Assembly: GCF_029168945.1 (NCBI RefSeq)
Contig: NC_083603.1
Span: forward strand, 6,510,001-6,574,000
Direction of reading: 5' to 3'
DNA length: 64,000 nt
DNA from: Cannabis sativa
Taxonomy: Eukaryota; Streptophyta; Magnoliopsida; Rosales; Cannabaceae
Of the stretch, positions 37,714 to 50,200 are shown piece after piece. The notes below the pieces were generated by a model. The model was not told the DNA's origin, did no database searches, and saw nothing but the letters and a program-made list of their open reading frames with translations. The position numbers and the translations under genes are program-made. Within the stretch, counting starts at the first letter, position 1. Each line of letters starts with the position of its first letter.

Positions 37714-38484
37714 ATAGTGTATTTGGCGTTGTAACATTTATATAATTAATCTTTTAATTTTTATATTTTATTATAATAGAATTATAATTCTTAATTTATC
37801 TTACATTGTAATAAAATCTCTAACATCAAATTATAGAGATGAACCAAGTTTAAATTCTATCAACCATCACATGTCTCATTCGACTAGCTCGGTAGCATTA
37901 GTTCAAATATCCATATAATTTCATCGCATAGTTATTAGATATTTATAATCTAAATTTAAACTTGTAATTTAGATATTTAACTTTTAATTATGGCTAAAAT
38001 GTGTTAACTATGTAGTCAAAGATTTTAGTAGGTTGTAGAAAAAAAAAATTGGCTCTTAAAAAGAAAAATAAGTTAAGAAAAAAATGTGTAATTTAAAATG
38101 ATCAATTTTTTTGAGGCTTTGGGCTAGGTGGGCCTTAAGCGTGGGTTAGGTCGGGCTTGTAGCCTATGAGCTTATAAATAAGAGGTATGTGGGTTTATTA
38201 TTTTATAACTCGCAACTTTGCATACAAATGCTCTACCAAATTGTTATGACTTGTGCTTGAAAGACTCAGATCTCGCTCATTTGATCCCAAATATTGGTTG
38301 CTACTCATATTAAAATACAAGTGGAATAGACCAAAACAATATTTGGAGCTGAACTACTACAAAATATGTGTGATATTTATTTCATTGCTCTTAACCCATT
38401 TATCACGTTTACTCATTGTTGGCTAAATTATGGTCAACTAATAAGAATTTTCCTTCTTGGCTACGATCAAATATGTGTGTAGTG
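37714..38484. other. Intergenic stretch
   Basis: AT-rich sequence without a convincing gene. A short GC-richer segment (38115-38180) gives no recognisable frame. Confidence 0.4.
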
Positions 38485-39809
38485 TGTTAGAGTGATTAGT
38501 TTGTTAAGTTATTTTTAGTTGAGTTATTTTCTTACTATGGTCAGAGTTGTTTGGGAAGTTAGTTAAGTTAGTTAACCTTACTTCTCCTCTTTAAATAGAT
38601 GAACTATCTCTTGTAATTAGTTCATCTAATAATTTTTCATTCAACAAAGATTTTCGTTCTGTTTTCTATTCTACAATATGGTATTAGAGCGGGAAAGAAA
38701 GGCTTTCCCTTGATCTTGATCCCTCCGCCGTGTTTCCTTCTTCTCCAGCGACTCTCTCACCAGAGTTGGTGTGTTTTCCCTCTGCGTTTCTTGCACTCTA
38801 TTTCTATTCAAAGTGTTCTTTATTTGGTCTTTCCTTTTTTTCGAAGTTGTCTAATGATAATCATACAACTCCTATTGCAATTGGTGATAATTCTGCACAA
38901 GCTACGACCAAAGAACAAGAAAATTCGATTGTACAGAGCAATCAGACTCATCAGTTGATTCAGCAAAGAAATCCTCTTGAAGATCCAACCGATCCTAACT
39001 ATCTCCACCATGTTGATAATCCAAGCAATGTTTTGGTGTTTCAACTTCTCACAGGGCAATACAATTGCATGTCATGTCATGGAGTAAGCAATGCAATTAA
39101 CCATTTTTGTCAAGAAGAAACTCGGGTTCTTGGATGGTTCGATTCCTAAACCTTTATTTACTGAACTTATTTTGTATGATGCCTGGACTAGAAATAACAA
39201 CATTGTCATATCATGAATCTTGAATTCTGTTTCTAAGGAAATTTTCTCTAGCATTTTATATGATGAGTCTGTTGCAGCTATATGGAACGATCTAAAGGTT
39301 TGTTTCCATCAATATAATGGACCGCGTATATACAATTTGAGGAAGGGTTTGATGAACCTAAAGTAAGATGATCAAGGAGTCAACATATATTTCACTAAGC
39401 TAAAAACGATTTGGAAAAAATATCCTATTACCGTCCTACTTGCATTTGCAATGGATGCACTTGTGGTGGTGTCAAAAAGCTCCAAGAACACCACCACATG
39501 GAGTATATAATGTCATTACTAATGGGTCTTTCAGATTCCTTTTTCACATGTCAAAAGTAACATCATAGATCCTCTGCCTGAGGTTAATCGAATTTTCCAT
39601 CTGGTTACACAGGAAGAAAATCAAAGAGAACACTCTTCTACTGTGGTTAATCGAAACCCAGTCATGGTTACTTCCTTTTAAGGAGATAAAGGCAACTCTA
39701 ACAAATTAGATTCAAATGGAAACAAGTCATATCCCATTAAGAGGAACATGTCATTCTCCACTCATTGCAAAATTCTTGGTCACATCATAGAGAAATGTTA
39801 CAAAGAAGA
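38485..39809 (+). mobile_element. 5' fragment of a small copia element
   Basis: The LTR is 38485-38675 (191 bp, TGTTAG...CTACA, with 'ctctttaaatag' as a TATA-like box). The primer-binding site TGGTATTAGAGC starts at 38679, and a gag remnant follows. The element is cut at 39810 by the SIRE LTR; its pol and 3' LTR are not in the window. Confidence 0.7.
38852..39805 (+). pseudogene. Copia gag remnant, frameshifted
   Basis: Starts near 38852, where TTG replaces the expected ATG. Segments DPTDPNYLHHVDNPSNVLVFQL, then (new frames) WNDLKVCFHQYNG and NLRKGLMNLKQDDQGVNIYFTKLK are typical of the gag_3/UBN2_3 region of plant copia elements. A broken zinc knuckle (HCKILGHIIEKCYK, first Cys changed) lies at about 39760-39804. 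Several frameshifts and stops make it inactive. Confidence 0.7.
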
Positions 39810-40608
39810 TGTCAGAACAAAATCAAACACCACATGCTATGAAAATCCAAACCTGAAAGTCCTAATTACTACTGATTTAGTTCGAATTACCTAAATTGAT
39901 TATTTCTGTGAATTAAACAAAGAGTAAATCAAAGAACACAGAATTTACAAGCTTCCTCTGCGTTGGAAACGCATTCCAACCGAGTAGTGCTTGGGTTCCC
40001 TTGAACCGGGTAAAGTAACATCCACTATAAAATCAATTCAATTACAATTACCAGTTCTGATTCTACAAATCAAACAATGTAATCTAAATTGACTTTTATA
40101 CAATGTTACCTAATACTTGAACATACTCAAGTATTAAGATCTAATCACCAAAAGATCTCTGTAAACACAAACTCTGACCATTCAGACAGTTGAATCACTT
40201 TCAGTAGATTGATCTGAACTCTCTTCAGATCAGGCAGATTCTATCTCCATCTTCGACCTCAAGAAGATCTTCAAAATAACAATCTGCACATTCAAGAAAC
40301 AAACACAGAAAAATGTTGCCCTAGCAGAGCAAGAATCCAGAAGAAGATTCTAACAGAAGAGAGTTAGTTAGTACAACGGTTCTGACAGTATTTATATGCT
40401 GAAGATAATAAACATGACTAACTAACCAACCAGCAAGGTACAGCTGGCACAAACTAACAAACTTGCATAAAGCTGACATGGCACTAAAATAAAATTAGTG
40501 AAAACAGATGCAACTAACTACAGAAAAGATGTTAGAAAAACAAATGCAGTTTCAGAATTACCAAACAAAAGTAATATCTAATTTGCCACACAAAACACGA
40601 CACTTACA
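39810..40608 (-). repeat. 3' LTR of the SIRE-type element
   Basis: 799 bp with TGT...ACA ends next to the polypurine tract. A TATA box TATAAATA is on the minus strand at 40389-40396. Only one LTR is present, so the outer boundary at 39810 rests on the TG end and on the point where the copia gag homology stops. Confidence 0.65.
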
Positions 40609-40975
40609 ATCTCCCCCTTGACAAATTATGATCAACGACAACCCAAATTGAAATCACCAAAAGTTTAGACAAACCGCAAAAAAAAAATACACAGGCAGTA
40701 TTCAAAATATTAACACAATCCCAAAAAAAAATTGTGTACAAAGTTTATCAAAAGGTAAAATAACTCCCCCTCGATGATCATAATCAATCACTGCTAGAAT
40801 ACGAGACCAAAGGAGCACAGGAACCAATAACCCTTGAGTCACCACCATCAGGAGCAGATGACGGAGCTACAGTGGAAATCTCCCCCTGAACAACTGCCAC
40901 ATGTGAAGGCTCCCCACGGGCTGCGAGCGGTTGTGAAGTCTCCCCCTGAATAGCAGCCCCAATAACCTCTCCTTG

Positions 40976-42601
40976 CTAAAACCAAGAATCAATCTCCTTG
41001 TCAATACCAGCAGATGGAGAAGGGACTTGAGCACTGTGACCATCAGTAGGTAAAGGTACTGGAAGAGCTGCAGACATCTGTGGCTGACTTTGTTTGGCAG
41101 ATGGATCTACTGCTGCATGAGATGGAGAGAAATCAGGAGAGGCCTTATGCTGGTCAGAGCCATATGCAGAAGAGCTAGACACAATCCCCTGTGAATGAAC
41201 AGCTGGAGAAGCTTCAGATTCCTTGAGGACATTGGCCATAGCAGTGAGAACATCAATGACTGATTTTTCAAAGCGACGTTGCCTGAGTTGATCACGAGCA
41301 TAGGAAGTGGCCAGATCAGTTGCTGTGGTGATCAATTGAGATTGCCAAGTAGTTGAAGCAGCCCCATCTCGAGAGGATGAAGGACCAGTTGATGCAGATG
41401 GTAAATCTTCCATAAGTGATGCCCCAACAACAGAGACATCCATTACTGACAAGGGAAGTGGTTTGCTATGCACTGGATTGAAAGATTTGCCAATGGATGG
41501 GACAGGCAGGATTTTGTCTTGTTCATAAACAACTGGAGAACCTCGTTTAACCACTCTGTTGATCAAGCTGGGATAAGGGAGAGTATGCTTGATACTCTTG
41601 GCAGAGGCAGAACTCATAATCCGATCATACATAAGAGTTGGGAGATCAATACTCACACCAGTTCCTAAGGCATACAGAAATCGAGCTGTGTTGTAGTTGA
41701 TCGTGGAGATATGTGAATTAGCCCACCAGTTGGACATAGCTATTTTATGGAGGACTCTGTAGAATTCTGATAGTACTGTGACAGGTAACTCCTTCCCATT
41801 CCACACAAAGTTGGGATTGCCAGTAATCTCAACACCAACTTCCTTAAACTCAGGCTTATACTCATCATTAAATGTAGGGTGGGAGATGGTTTTGATTTTT
41901 AGGACACAGCTAATGGTGGAGGGAGCAAACCGAAACCTGTTACCTCTAATATATGCAAGATAAAGAAACTGACTTTTCTTGTTCAGAATGCTTTCATCTA
42001 GGTTGGCATAAAACTCCCTAACCATGTTCTCATTTGGGGTTTGGAGGTGAGTAACAGATAGTGACCACCCACAACGTTCAATCAACTCTTGTATCCTAGG
42101 AAAATACTTGAGTTTAACCCGATATTCAGGCCACAAGGGACGACGACACACATTTTCCTGAAACCTAAGGAGCTTATCGTTTGAGTAAAAGGGTGCATTA
42201 GATGTGGTTGACTCAGACACACAAGGTGGAGGGATTTTAATTTTCTTAGACCCAGACAAAGGAGTAGCATCAGAGGAACCCCTTTTTCTTTTAGGTGAAT
42301 GCGTAGACACTGGGTGTTGAGACGAGTCAGACACAGTGGGAGTAGAGACCTTAGGCGAGGCAAATGGGATTGACATAGACCTAGTAAACCGCCTAGGTAC
42401 GTTAGAGGGTGAAGAAGGTGTACCTGATTGTGGTGGACATAGAGGAGTGACAATCCTGGTTGGAGACCCACTTGGTTCCTCCGACTGCATGCGAGACGGA
42501 GAATCATCTCCAATCAAGGGCGAGGTTTTAACACGACGATTCGCCCATTTGCCCATATTGTCACGGCCTAGCACAACCAGACGAGGCTGAAGAAGGCTCA
42601 A
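40976..42601 (-). CDS. Extra ORF of the SIRE-type element with putative plant transposon protein domain
   Basis: An intact 541-codon frame downstream of pol, in the place where SIRE elements carry an env-like ORF. Residues 1-125 are rich in Ser, Pro and Thr with a basic KRKRG patch near 103-107 that could be a nuclear signal. The middle (about 145-365) has WPEYRVKLKYFPRIQELIERCGW..., MVREFYANLDE, YLAYIRGNRFRFAPSTISCVL and NWWANSHISTINYNTARFLYALGTG, which I recognise as the 'putative plant transposon protein' domain found in many plant repeat-encoded proteins. Its function is unknown. The C-terminal third is again Ser/Pro-rich. No signal peptide or clear membrane segment is visible, so an envelope role is not supported. 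It is uninterrupted although RT is truncated. Confidence 0.75.
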   Translation of the reverse strand: MSLLQPRLVVLGRDNMGKWANRRVKTSPLIGDDSPSRMQSEEPSGSPTRIVTPLCPPQSGTPSSPSNVPRRFTRSMSIPFASPKVSTPTVSDSSQHPVSTHSPKRKRGSSDATPLSGSKKIKIPPPCVSESTTSNAPFYSNDKLLRFQENVCRRPLWPEYRVKLKYFPRIQELIERCGWSLSVTHLQTPNENMVREFYANLDESILNKKSQFLYLAYIRGNRFRFAPSTISCVLKIKTISHPTFNDEYKPEFKEVGVEITGNPNFVWNGKELPVTVLSEFYRVLHKIAMSNWWANSHISTINYNTARFLYALGTGVSIDLPTLMYDRIMSSASAKSIKHTLPYPSLINRVVKRGSPVVYEQDKILPVPSIGKSFNPVHSKPLPLSVMDVSVVGASLMEDLPSASTGPSSSRDGAASTTWQSQLITTATDLATSYARDQLRQRRFEKSVIDVLTAMANVLKESEASPAVHSQGIVSSSSAYGSDQHKASPDFSPSHAAVDPSAKQSQPQMSAALPVPLPTDGHSAQVPSPSAGIDKEIDSWF

Positions 42602-43541
42602 AGTGATGAACAGTCACTCAAACGAAAACAAAGCTGGGAGAAGATGAATAGTTCCACTGACAGGGTAGGTGAATTTCAAATGATGGTAAAGAAAAGATTT
42701 TTATTACCGATGAATGGAAAAGACAAAAATACCCTTTGGGTCCAACATAAAAAGCCCAAGCCCATTAGCAGATTTAAAAACCCAGTAGCTCAAACTTAAC
42801 ACAGACAATACGAGAACAAATATGGTAATTATAAAAATGTGAATATACTACATGGACTACACGAGCTCAACAGTGAAAGAAAAAAAATTATGCTCAATGG
42901 ACACAAACACCAGTGCAAAAAAAAATCTGAGAAAGGCACTACACAAGCCAACAATACACTTGGCACAGATAAGATAGTCAATTAAAATGTGAGAAAATCA
43001 AGGAGCAATGTCATATGCAAGAAGGGACTATAATTGACACATGATCAAGGATGAATCAACAAGCTACCATTTGTGTGTGATGTGTCCTCATGTGAAGCAC
43101 CAAGAGATTAATCAAGGCACTTCACTCATCTCAAAAAGAGGCAACACGAATTGAAGAGGATAATTGACTTCCCCCCCCCCCCCCTTTTTTTTTATTCAAA
43201 TATTGAAAGACTTCCCTTTTTCTGATAATTCAACACTCTTTGGGTTTTGCCAACCAGTTAAAGCTTTCACTCTTTCAGGGAGATGTAGCCGTCATCCTTT
43301 GGATTTTTCTCTGAGAGTGGCTCGAAAAGGAGCAAACTTTTCTAGACACTCAAAGGTACAAGGATAGCTCTTCCCATTGCATCCAAGAAAGGTAGCTTTT
43401 TCAACTGGGGTAACTGAGGATTCATCCCTAATCACAGACAACAATGATCCAAACTACATATGAACTCCTTAGACATATAATATTGACTAACTTACCACAG
43501 CCAAAGGCAGTTGACCCTTGTAAGATGCAACTTTCATAGGA
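42602..43541 (-). other. Spacer between pol and extra ORF of the SIRE-type element
   Basis: 940 bp without a supported gene. It includes a C14T9-type homopolymer junction at 43171-43194, likely a hard spot for sequencing. Confidence 0.5.
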
Positions 43542-44417
43542 TCAGATAGTGCACACTCCAATGGAGTTGCGAAGATGAGCAAAGGTGTGAGCATTTAGAG
43601 CCTTAGTGAACAAATCAACTAGTTGAGCTCCTGTAGACACATGAGTAATAGTCAGCAGTTTAGATTCAACCATATGTCTAATAAAATGATACCGTATGTC
43701 GATATGTTTGGTACGTGAGTGCTGAACTGGGTTTTTGGAAATGTTAATGGCACTTGTGCTATCACAGTAAAGGACCAATGAGTTTTGTGGGAATCCATAA
43801 TCAGTAACCATCTTATTAAGCCAGATCAGTTGAGTACAACGGTACAGTGCTATATACTCAGCTTCTGCAGTAGAAAGGGAAATTGAATTTTGTTTTTTGC
43901 TTAGCCATGACACAAGATTATTTCCCAAGTAAAAACACCCTCCCGAGGTACTTTTCCTATCATCAAGACTCCCAGCCCAATCGGAGTCACTGTATCCAAC
44001 AATGGACATGTTGGTATCTCTGGAATACCGCAAACCAAATTCTGAAGTGCCAGAGAGGTATTTAAAAATACGCTTAACAGCAGACAGATGAGACTGTTTG
44101 GGATTAGCTTGATATCGAGCACACAACCCTACACTAAAGCAAATATCAGGTATACTGGCTGTTAAGTAAAGAAGACTACCTATCATTCCTCTATATAGGG
44201 TGGGGTCAACTGACTCACCAGACTCGTCTTTGCTAAGTTTGGTAGTAGTACTTAACGGGGTAGGTGCATGTTTAGTATGATCTAAGCCAAACTTCTCAAG
44301 CATTTTTCTAACATATTTGGATTGAGAGATAAAAATACCTTGATCAGTTTGCTTAATCTGTAAGCCTAGAAAAAAACTCAGATCTCCTATAAGACTCATT
44401 TCAAATTCACTAGTCAT
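43542..44417 (-). pseudogene. pol: Copia (SIRE lineage) pol fragment: end of RT and RNase H
   Basis: 291 codons open on the minus strand, cut at the N-terminal side by the insertion at 44421. It starts in the end of RT (LGDLSFFLGLQIKQTDQGIFISQSKYVRKMLEKF). It continues through SLLYLTASIPDICFSV and the RNase H acidic residues: Asp in YSDSDWAG, Glu in STAEAEYIAL, Asp in YCDSTSAINISKNP. It ends LVDLFTKALN...NSIGVCTI. The surviving part has no stop. Catalytic RT motifs (YVDD) are upstream of the cut and absent. Confidence 0.88.
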
Positions 44418-44420
44418 GAG

Positions 44421-45089
44421 TGTTGGGTTTTATGCCCTAAATAAAACTCATTTCAATATAATCAGATTTACTTATTAATATAGATCAGAAATAACATTTA
44501 ATGTTGCATGGTTCACATGATTTATTTCATGATTATATGTACATAATGTATAAATTCATCTGAAACCCTTTTCACATACTTGATCCTGTTTATTGTGCCG
44601 TCAACACATTGGAAAGTAAACATGACTATGTGAATAAAGTTTCCTAGATTTATCAGACATAGGGTTTTACTGATATGATAATCTACAACAGAGTTTACTT
44701 GCATTTGGAGAAGTGCTATGTTCTTTCCAGAGCATTGGTTAAAGTAAAGCTCAGGTTGGATGCATGGAGTATGCATCGGAAGGGACCGATATTGAACTTT
44801 GACTTAGATTTATTAAACTTACCGTAATATCTATTCAAGTCAATATCGCCTAGTTGATCCTAGATCAAATGTTCTTAATCCTGTTATGATTAGGCTCAAT
44901 CTTGAAAGGCTATTCGTGTTCTTTGATTTGTTAGCTAAGCCTACTTTTAGGTCAGGGTGATACGTACATTTTGGGAACACGGTAGTGCAATTGAGTGGGA
45001 GCACTAGCATAAACATGGAATCTATAGCTTCTATCTGGCGAATAGTAAGCAAAGGATGATCTCCTTCGAGCTTGACCAAACGAACATAA
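44421..45089 (+). repeat. Partial LTR of the gag-only/LARD family (first 669 bp)
   Basis: Starts TGTTGGGTTTTATGCC within SIRE pol and matches LTR positions 1-669 of the copy at 45090 with about six differences. It stops exactly where the full LTR begins. Either it is a duplicated LTR segment, or it is the left part of an older copy into which the next element inserted. Confidence 0.85.
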
Positions 45090-46982
45090 TGTTGGGTTTT
45101 ATGCCCTAAATAAAACTCATTTCAATATAATCAGATTTACTTATTAATATAGATCAGAAATAACATTTAATGTTGCATGGTTCACATGATTTATTTCATG
45201 ATTATATGTACATAATGTATAAATTCATCTGAAACCCTTTTCACATACTTGATCCTATTTATTGTGCCGTCAACACATTGGAAAGTAAACATGACTATGT
45301 GAATAAAGTTTCCTAGATTTATCAGACATAGGGTTTTACTGATATGATAATCTACAACAGAGTTTACTAGCATTTGGAGAAGTGCTATGTTCTTTCCAGA
45401 GCATTGGTTAAAGTAAAGCTCAGGTTGGATGCATGGAGTATGCATCAGAAGGGACCGATATTGAACTTTGACTTAGATTTATTAAACTTACCGTAATATC
45501 TATTCAAGTCTATATCGCCTAGTTGATCCTAGATCAAATGTTCTTAATCCTGTTATGATTAGGCTCAATCTTGAAAGGCTATTCGTGTTCTTTGATTTGT
45601 TAGTTAAGCCTACTTTTAGGTCAGGGTGATACGTACATTTTGGGAACACGGTAGTGCAATTGAGTGGGAGCGCTAGCATAAACATGGAATCTATAGCTTC
45701 TATCTGGCGAATAGTAAGCAAAGGATGATCTCCTTCGAGCTTGACCAAACGAACATAAATGGTGGAGTACTCATTTCACATAAGCTGAAATATCATTTAT
45801 ACGGGGTCAAGTGTTTTAAGGAATAAATACATTGTAGGATGTAACGGTAATTTAATCCCTTTACAGTGTAGATCATTCATATAGAGGATCATTGATCACA
45901 TTAGGATTATAACAATGGATAACTAATGATGTGTCTATATGGTGGAACATATAGAGCATTCTATATACTGAGAGTGCAATTCTAAGTTCTATGCGTGGAT
46001 TCAACGAAGAATTAATAAGTTGTGAATTTTAGTGCTAAATTCTTGATCTACTTATTGGAAGCTCGGTTATATAGACCCATGGTCCCCCCACTAGTTGAGA
46101 TAATATTGCTTGTAAGACTCATATAATTGGTTTTGATTAATCAATTATAATTCTCAAATTAGACTATGTCTATTTGTGAATTTTCACTAAGTAAGGGCGA
46201 AATTGTAAAGAAAGAGTTTATAGGGGCATATTTGTTAATTATGATACTTTGTATGGTTCAATTAATAAATATGATAAATGACAATATTATTTAATAATTA
46301 TTTATAGTTATTAAATAGTAAGAATTGGCATTTAAATGGTTGAATTAGAAAATTGGCATTTTTGAGAAAATCAGATGCAGAAAAGGTAAAACTGCAAAAT
46401 TGCAAAAAGTGAGGCCCAAATCCACTAGTATAGGGCCAGCCACTTTTATAGGAATTTACCTCTGATATTTTCATTATTTTAATGCCAAATAATTCAAACC
46501 TAACCCTAGTGGAATGCTATAAATAGATAGTGAAGGCTTCAGGAAAATTACACTTAAATTTTATATTTTTCCTTCAGAGAAAAACTTGAGCCTTCTCTCT
46601 CCCTATATTTGGCTGAACCCACTCTCTCTCCCTTCCTCATTGAGATTTCGAAATTCTTAGTGTAAGAGTAGTGCCCACACACAGCAAGTGATACCTCAAT
46701 CATAGTGAGGAAGATCGTGAAGAAAGATCATCAGCAAAGGAGTTTCAGCATCAAGGATTCAGAGAAAGAGATCCAGGTTCAGATATTGATAATGCTCTGC
46801 TACAGAAAGGAATCAAGGTCTAGATATCTGAACGGAAAGAGTCATTATATTCCGCTGCACCCAATGTAAGGTTTCTTTAACTTTATATGTGTTTATTTCA
46901 TCGTTTTAGAAAGTTCATATTTAGGGTGTTAATAAACATACTTGTGAGTAGATCTAAGATCCTGGTAAAATAATTTCCAACA
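45090..46982 (+). repeat. 5' LTR of the LARD-like element
   Basis: 1893 bp, TGTTGGG...TTTCCAACA. A TATA box TATAAATA lies at 46518-46525, so transcripts should begin about 30 bp later. It is homologous over its length to the LTRs at 27532 and 35799 on the other strand, but more diverged from them than those are from each other. Confidence 0.88.
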
Positions 46983-49900
46983 ACTGGCCTCAGAGCCATG
47001 GTAATTGATTTACTTGCAAGAAATTTGGACTTTAAAACGATTGTTTGTTTATTTTTGGATGATATCATGTTGTATTGAGTGTTATTTGATAATTGATTGA
47101 TGTTTGTAAATTTTCGTGAAAAATAATTGCAATTTTGTTTCTGGAATTATTTTTATTGGATAGTATGGAAAAAATTAAGCAAGTTAGCCTTTTACATAAC
47201 TCAATTTCGATTTTATTTGAATTAGTTATGAATTTTTGAAGATTTGAAAAAATCGGGGCTGTGCTGAAATTTTCCTGCGATCGCGAAACTGTCCGTACAG
47301 TTCACAATTTTTTTTTGTTTTTCTTCGATTTTTCATGCTTTTTCATGGAATTAACTTCCAATTTTTTGTGTAGTTTGTATTTATAGATTTACTATTCCTA
47401 ATTCAATTCTAATTATCATTATGAATTAATTTAATTCAAGATATTAGTGTAATTTGAATTTTAAAATAGTAAATATCTATCTTATTGCTTAATTATCTAT
47501 CTTATTTTAAAATTTGATTATATCTTATCTTATTTTTAAATTTAAGGTCAGATTTTAAATTTTTAAATTAAATCTTTTTTTTAAGTAATTTGACCTTATT
47601 TAAATTTAAAATAAGATAACTATAATCATGTAATTTTAAATAGATATAAAATATTTTGCTAACTTTTAAATTTTGTTATTTTATTTATTTAAATTACATT
47701 TAAAATCTGAAAAAGATATTCATTTATCTTTTTTAATTTTTTATTTAATTTTTATTTATAAAATAACATTTAAATTTTAAAAGTAGTTAACAAATTTTGA
47801 AATGATATTTAGGTTGGTTGAAACCTAATTTTTCAAAATTGTAGGTTTAATTTTAAATTTAAATTATTTTTAAATTTTTCGAATTTTTCAATTTTTTTTT
47901 AAATTTTCGAAAATTATTTGTTTATTTAATTAATTATTTTCGAAATTAATTATTTAATTTAAAATTAAATAAATCCTACATCCAACTATCCAACTAACCT
48001 TATTGCAGGAGTATGTGTTTTAGCTTGTGTGTAAGTTTTCAAAACCTATTATTACTTGATTGCAAATAGCCATGGTTACCTTTTGCCAGATCTAATGATC
48101 TGATGGCTCCCTTGGTCAAGTTAATAATTTGTAACAGGTATATTTACAATCTTCTTTCATCTGTGTATGACCTAGCAACATGATAGGACCCATCCAAAGT
48201 GTGCCTGTGTGAGCCTATGTGTTTAATTTCATTATAGATGCATATAGGTTGTTGTTGCTAAATAAAATATCATAGTTATTGATAGATTTTATTTAGGCCC
48301 ATTTAGTTTTTTGGGCCTATTCAATTAATAACAGTTGTTCTTATTAAGGTTAAATTCCTCTCTTTTGGGCCTTATGTGAGAGTTGGGAGCCATAGAAGTG
48401 GGTACGACATACTGAACCCAGCACCCCCTCACATGAACCACCCCAATTGTGAAGGCCCATTTGCCTGATTTGAATAACTGTACTAGGTTAATTAAACTAG
48501 TTTAACCTAATAAAATTGATTAGCAACATAATTAATTTCATTTATTTTGAAATTAATTTAAGAAAATTATAGTTTAAAGAATTTTTATTCTAAGCTAAAC
48601 TATATGTATTTTCTTGTATTTAATTAAATATAGAATTATAACCATCTAGATTCTTTCTGAAGCTTAATTTAAATTTTTCATTAAATATTCCTATTTAAGT
48701 TGATATTTAGTTATCTATAACTAATCAACTTAAATCTGAATATCTTTTGAATTTCAAATTTCAAAATTAAGTTGAGGAATTTTAGGCATTGGTTATTAAG
48801 ATTCTTTAGATATTTTTTAAGTTAATATCTTTTTGAATATTAACTTAAAATGGAATATTTTAGATATTTTTTAAGTTAATATCTTTTCGAATATTAACTT
48901 AAAATGGAATATTTTCAAATTAAGTGGTTACAACTTAATTTTTGATATTTAATTAAATTTAAATTTGAAAAATATTTAAGTTCTAGATTTTTTCTAATAC
49001 AACTTAAATTAGATATTTTTTCAAATTTTTTGGAAAAGATACTTAGTCAAATAAGATATTTTCTAGATAGTTATTTCTAGACTACTTATTATTTCTAATA
49101 TTAAATAGGAAAATATTATACATTGTGAAATTAATAATTTATATAATTAATTTTGGTACAATTTATTTTAAGTATATTTTTCCTAGTATTAAACTAGAGA
49201 TTAATAATTAAGCCTTCTCTACACTTAATTATTTATTTCTTGAATTTAATACATTTAATTAATTTAAAAATTAAATATCTAAGTTGATTTTTATCATCAT
49301 ACTTAAATATTTCTTTTTCATGACATTTAATTAAATAGAAAATTATTTTTAGTTGAAATTTATTTTTTCAACTAAATTTAAATAATTTTCAAAATATATT
49401 TTTTCTTTATTTTATTAATCAAATTTCGAAATTGCATTTCTTAAATGCTGGAATTTCAAATTTTATTTGAAAAATAGATTAAGTTGTAAATTAATTATTT
49501 ATTTTAATTAATTCTTGGATCAACTTAAATCAATGATTTTTTCATTTATTGGTTAATTTAAAATAAATTGAATTAAAGTATATTATTAGAAATTGAATTA
49601 ATTAGTCAAAGGAAAATCTAGATAGATGATATATTTGCTTGAAGTATTTTTCTAGTGTATTTAATTAAATAGAAAATTAATATTTAAGTTGATTTTCATC
49701 ATCATACTTAAATATTTGAAATTTTTCTTATATATTTAATTAAATAGGAAAATTATATTTTTTGTTGTAAATTAATTTTATTAATTAATTTTGGGCCAAC
49801 ATTAAATTAGAATAATTTTTCCAGGATTTATTTTTTATTTTAACATGCATTTTTCGAAAAATTGTATTCTTAAATACTTTAATTTTTCGAAATGCAATAT

Positions 49901-50200
49901 ATATTTATAGAAAATAAAATTTGAGTTGTAAATTAATTTAAATTAATTTTGTAACAACTTAAATTGAACATTTTTCTAAATATTTATTGGAAATTATGAC
50001 TAAGATGGAAATAATTCATGTTATTTTCATATCCATCTAAGTAAAATTTATAAATATTAAATTAAAATTTATATTTAGAATTTTTCATTCTAAATTGGAA
50101 ATTTTAATTAAATAAATATATATTTAAAATAAATAGAATAAATAAAGAGAATCAAAGAAAATAGAACTCTCTTTAAATAATGAGCTTGATTATTATTAAG
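46983..50200 (+). other. AT-rich leader of the LARD-like element
   Basis: The primer-binding site TGGCCTCAGAGCC is followed by about 3.2 kb of AT-rich non-coding DNA with many near-repeats of 'ttaagttgatatctttt' type. No gene seen. Confidence 0.6.

Larger units (their letters stand above)
39810..44420 (-). mobile_element. SIRE-type copia element, 3' half
   Basis: Minus-strand element: RT end plus RNase H (43542-44417), spacer, an extra 541-aa frame (40976-42601), polypurine tract (40609-40620, AAGGGGGAGAT on the minus strand) and 3' LTR (39810-40608). Order pol - extra ORF - LTR with large spacers is the SIRE/Maximus plan. The 5' half is missing because LTR sequence of the gag-only family was inserted at 44421; the remainder may lie beyond the window. 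Confidence 0.8.

Noticed and set aside
43171..43194. C14T9 homopolymer junction as a functional tract.
   Set aside because: It is in a SIRE spacer, not next to an LTR; probably slippage or a sequencing difficulty.
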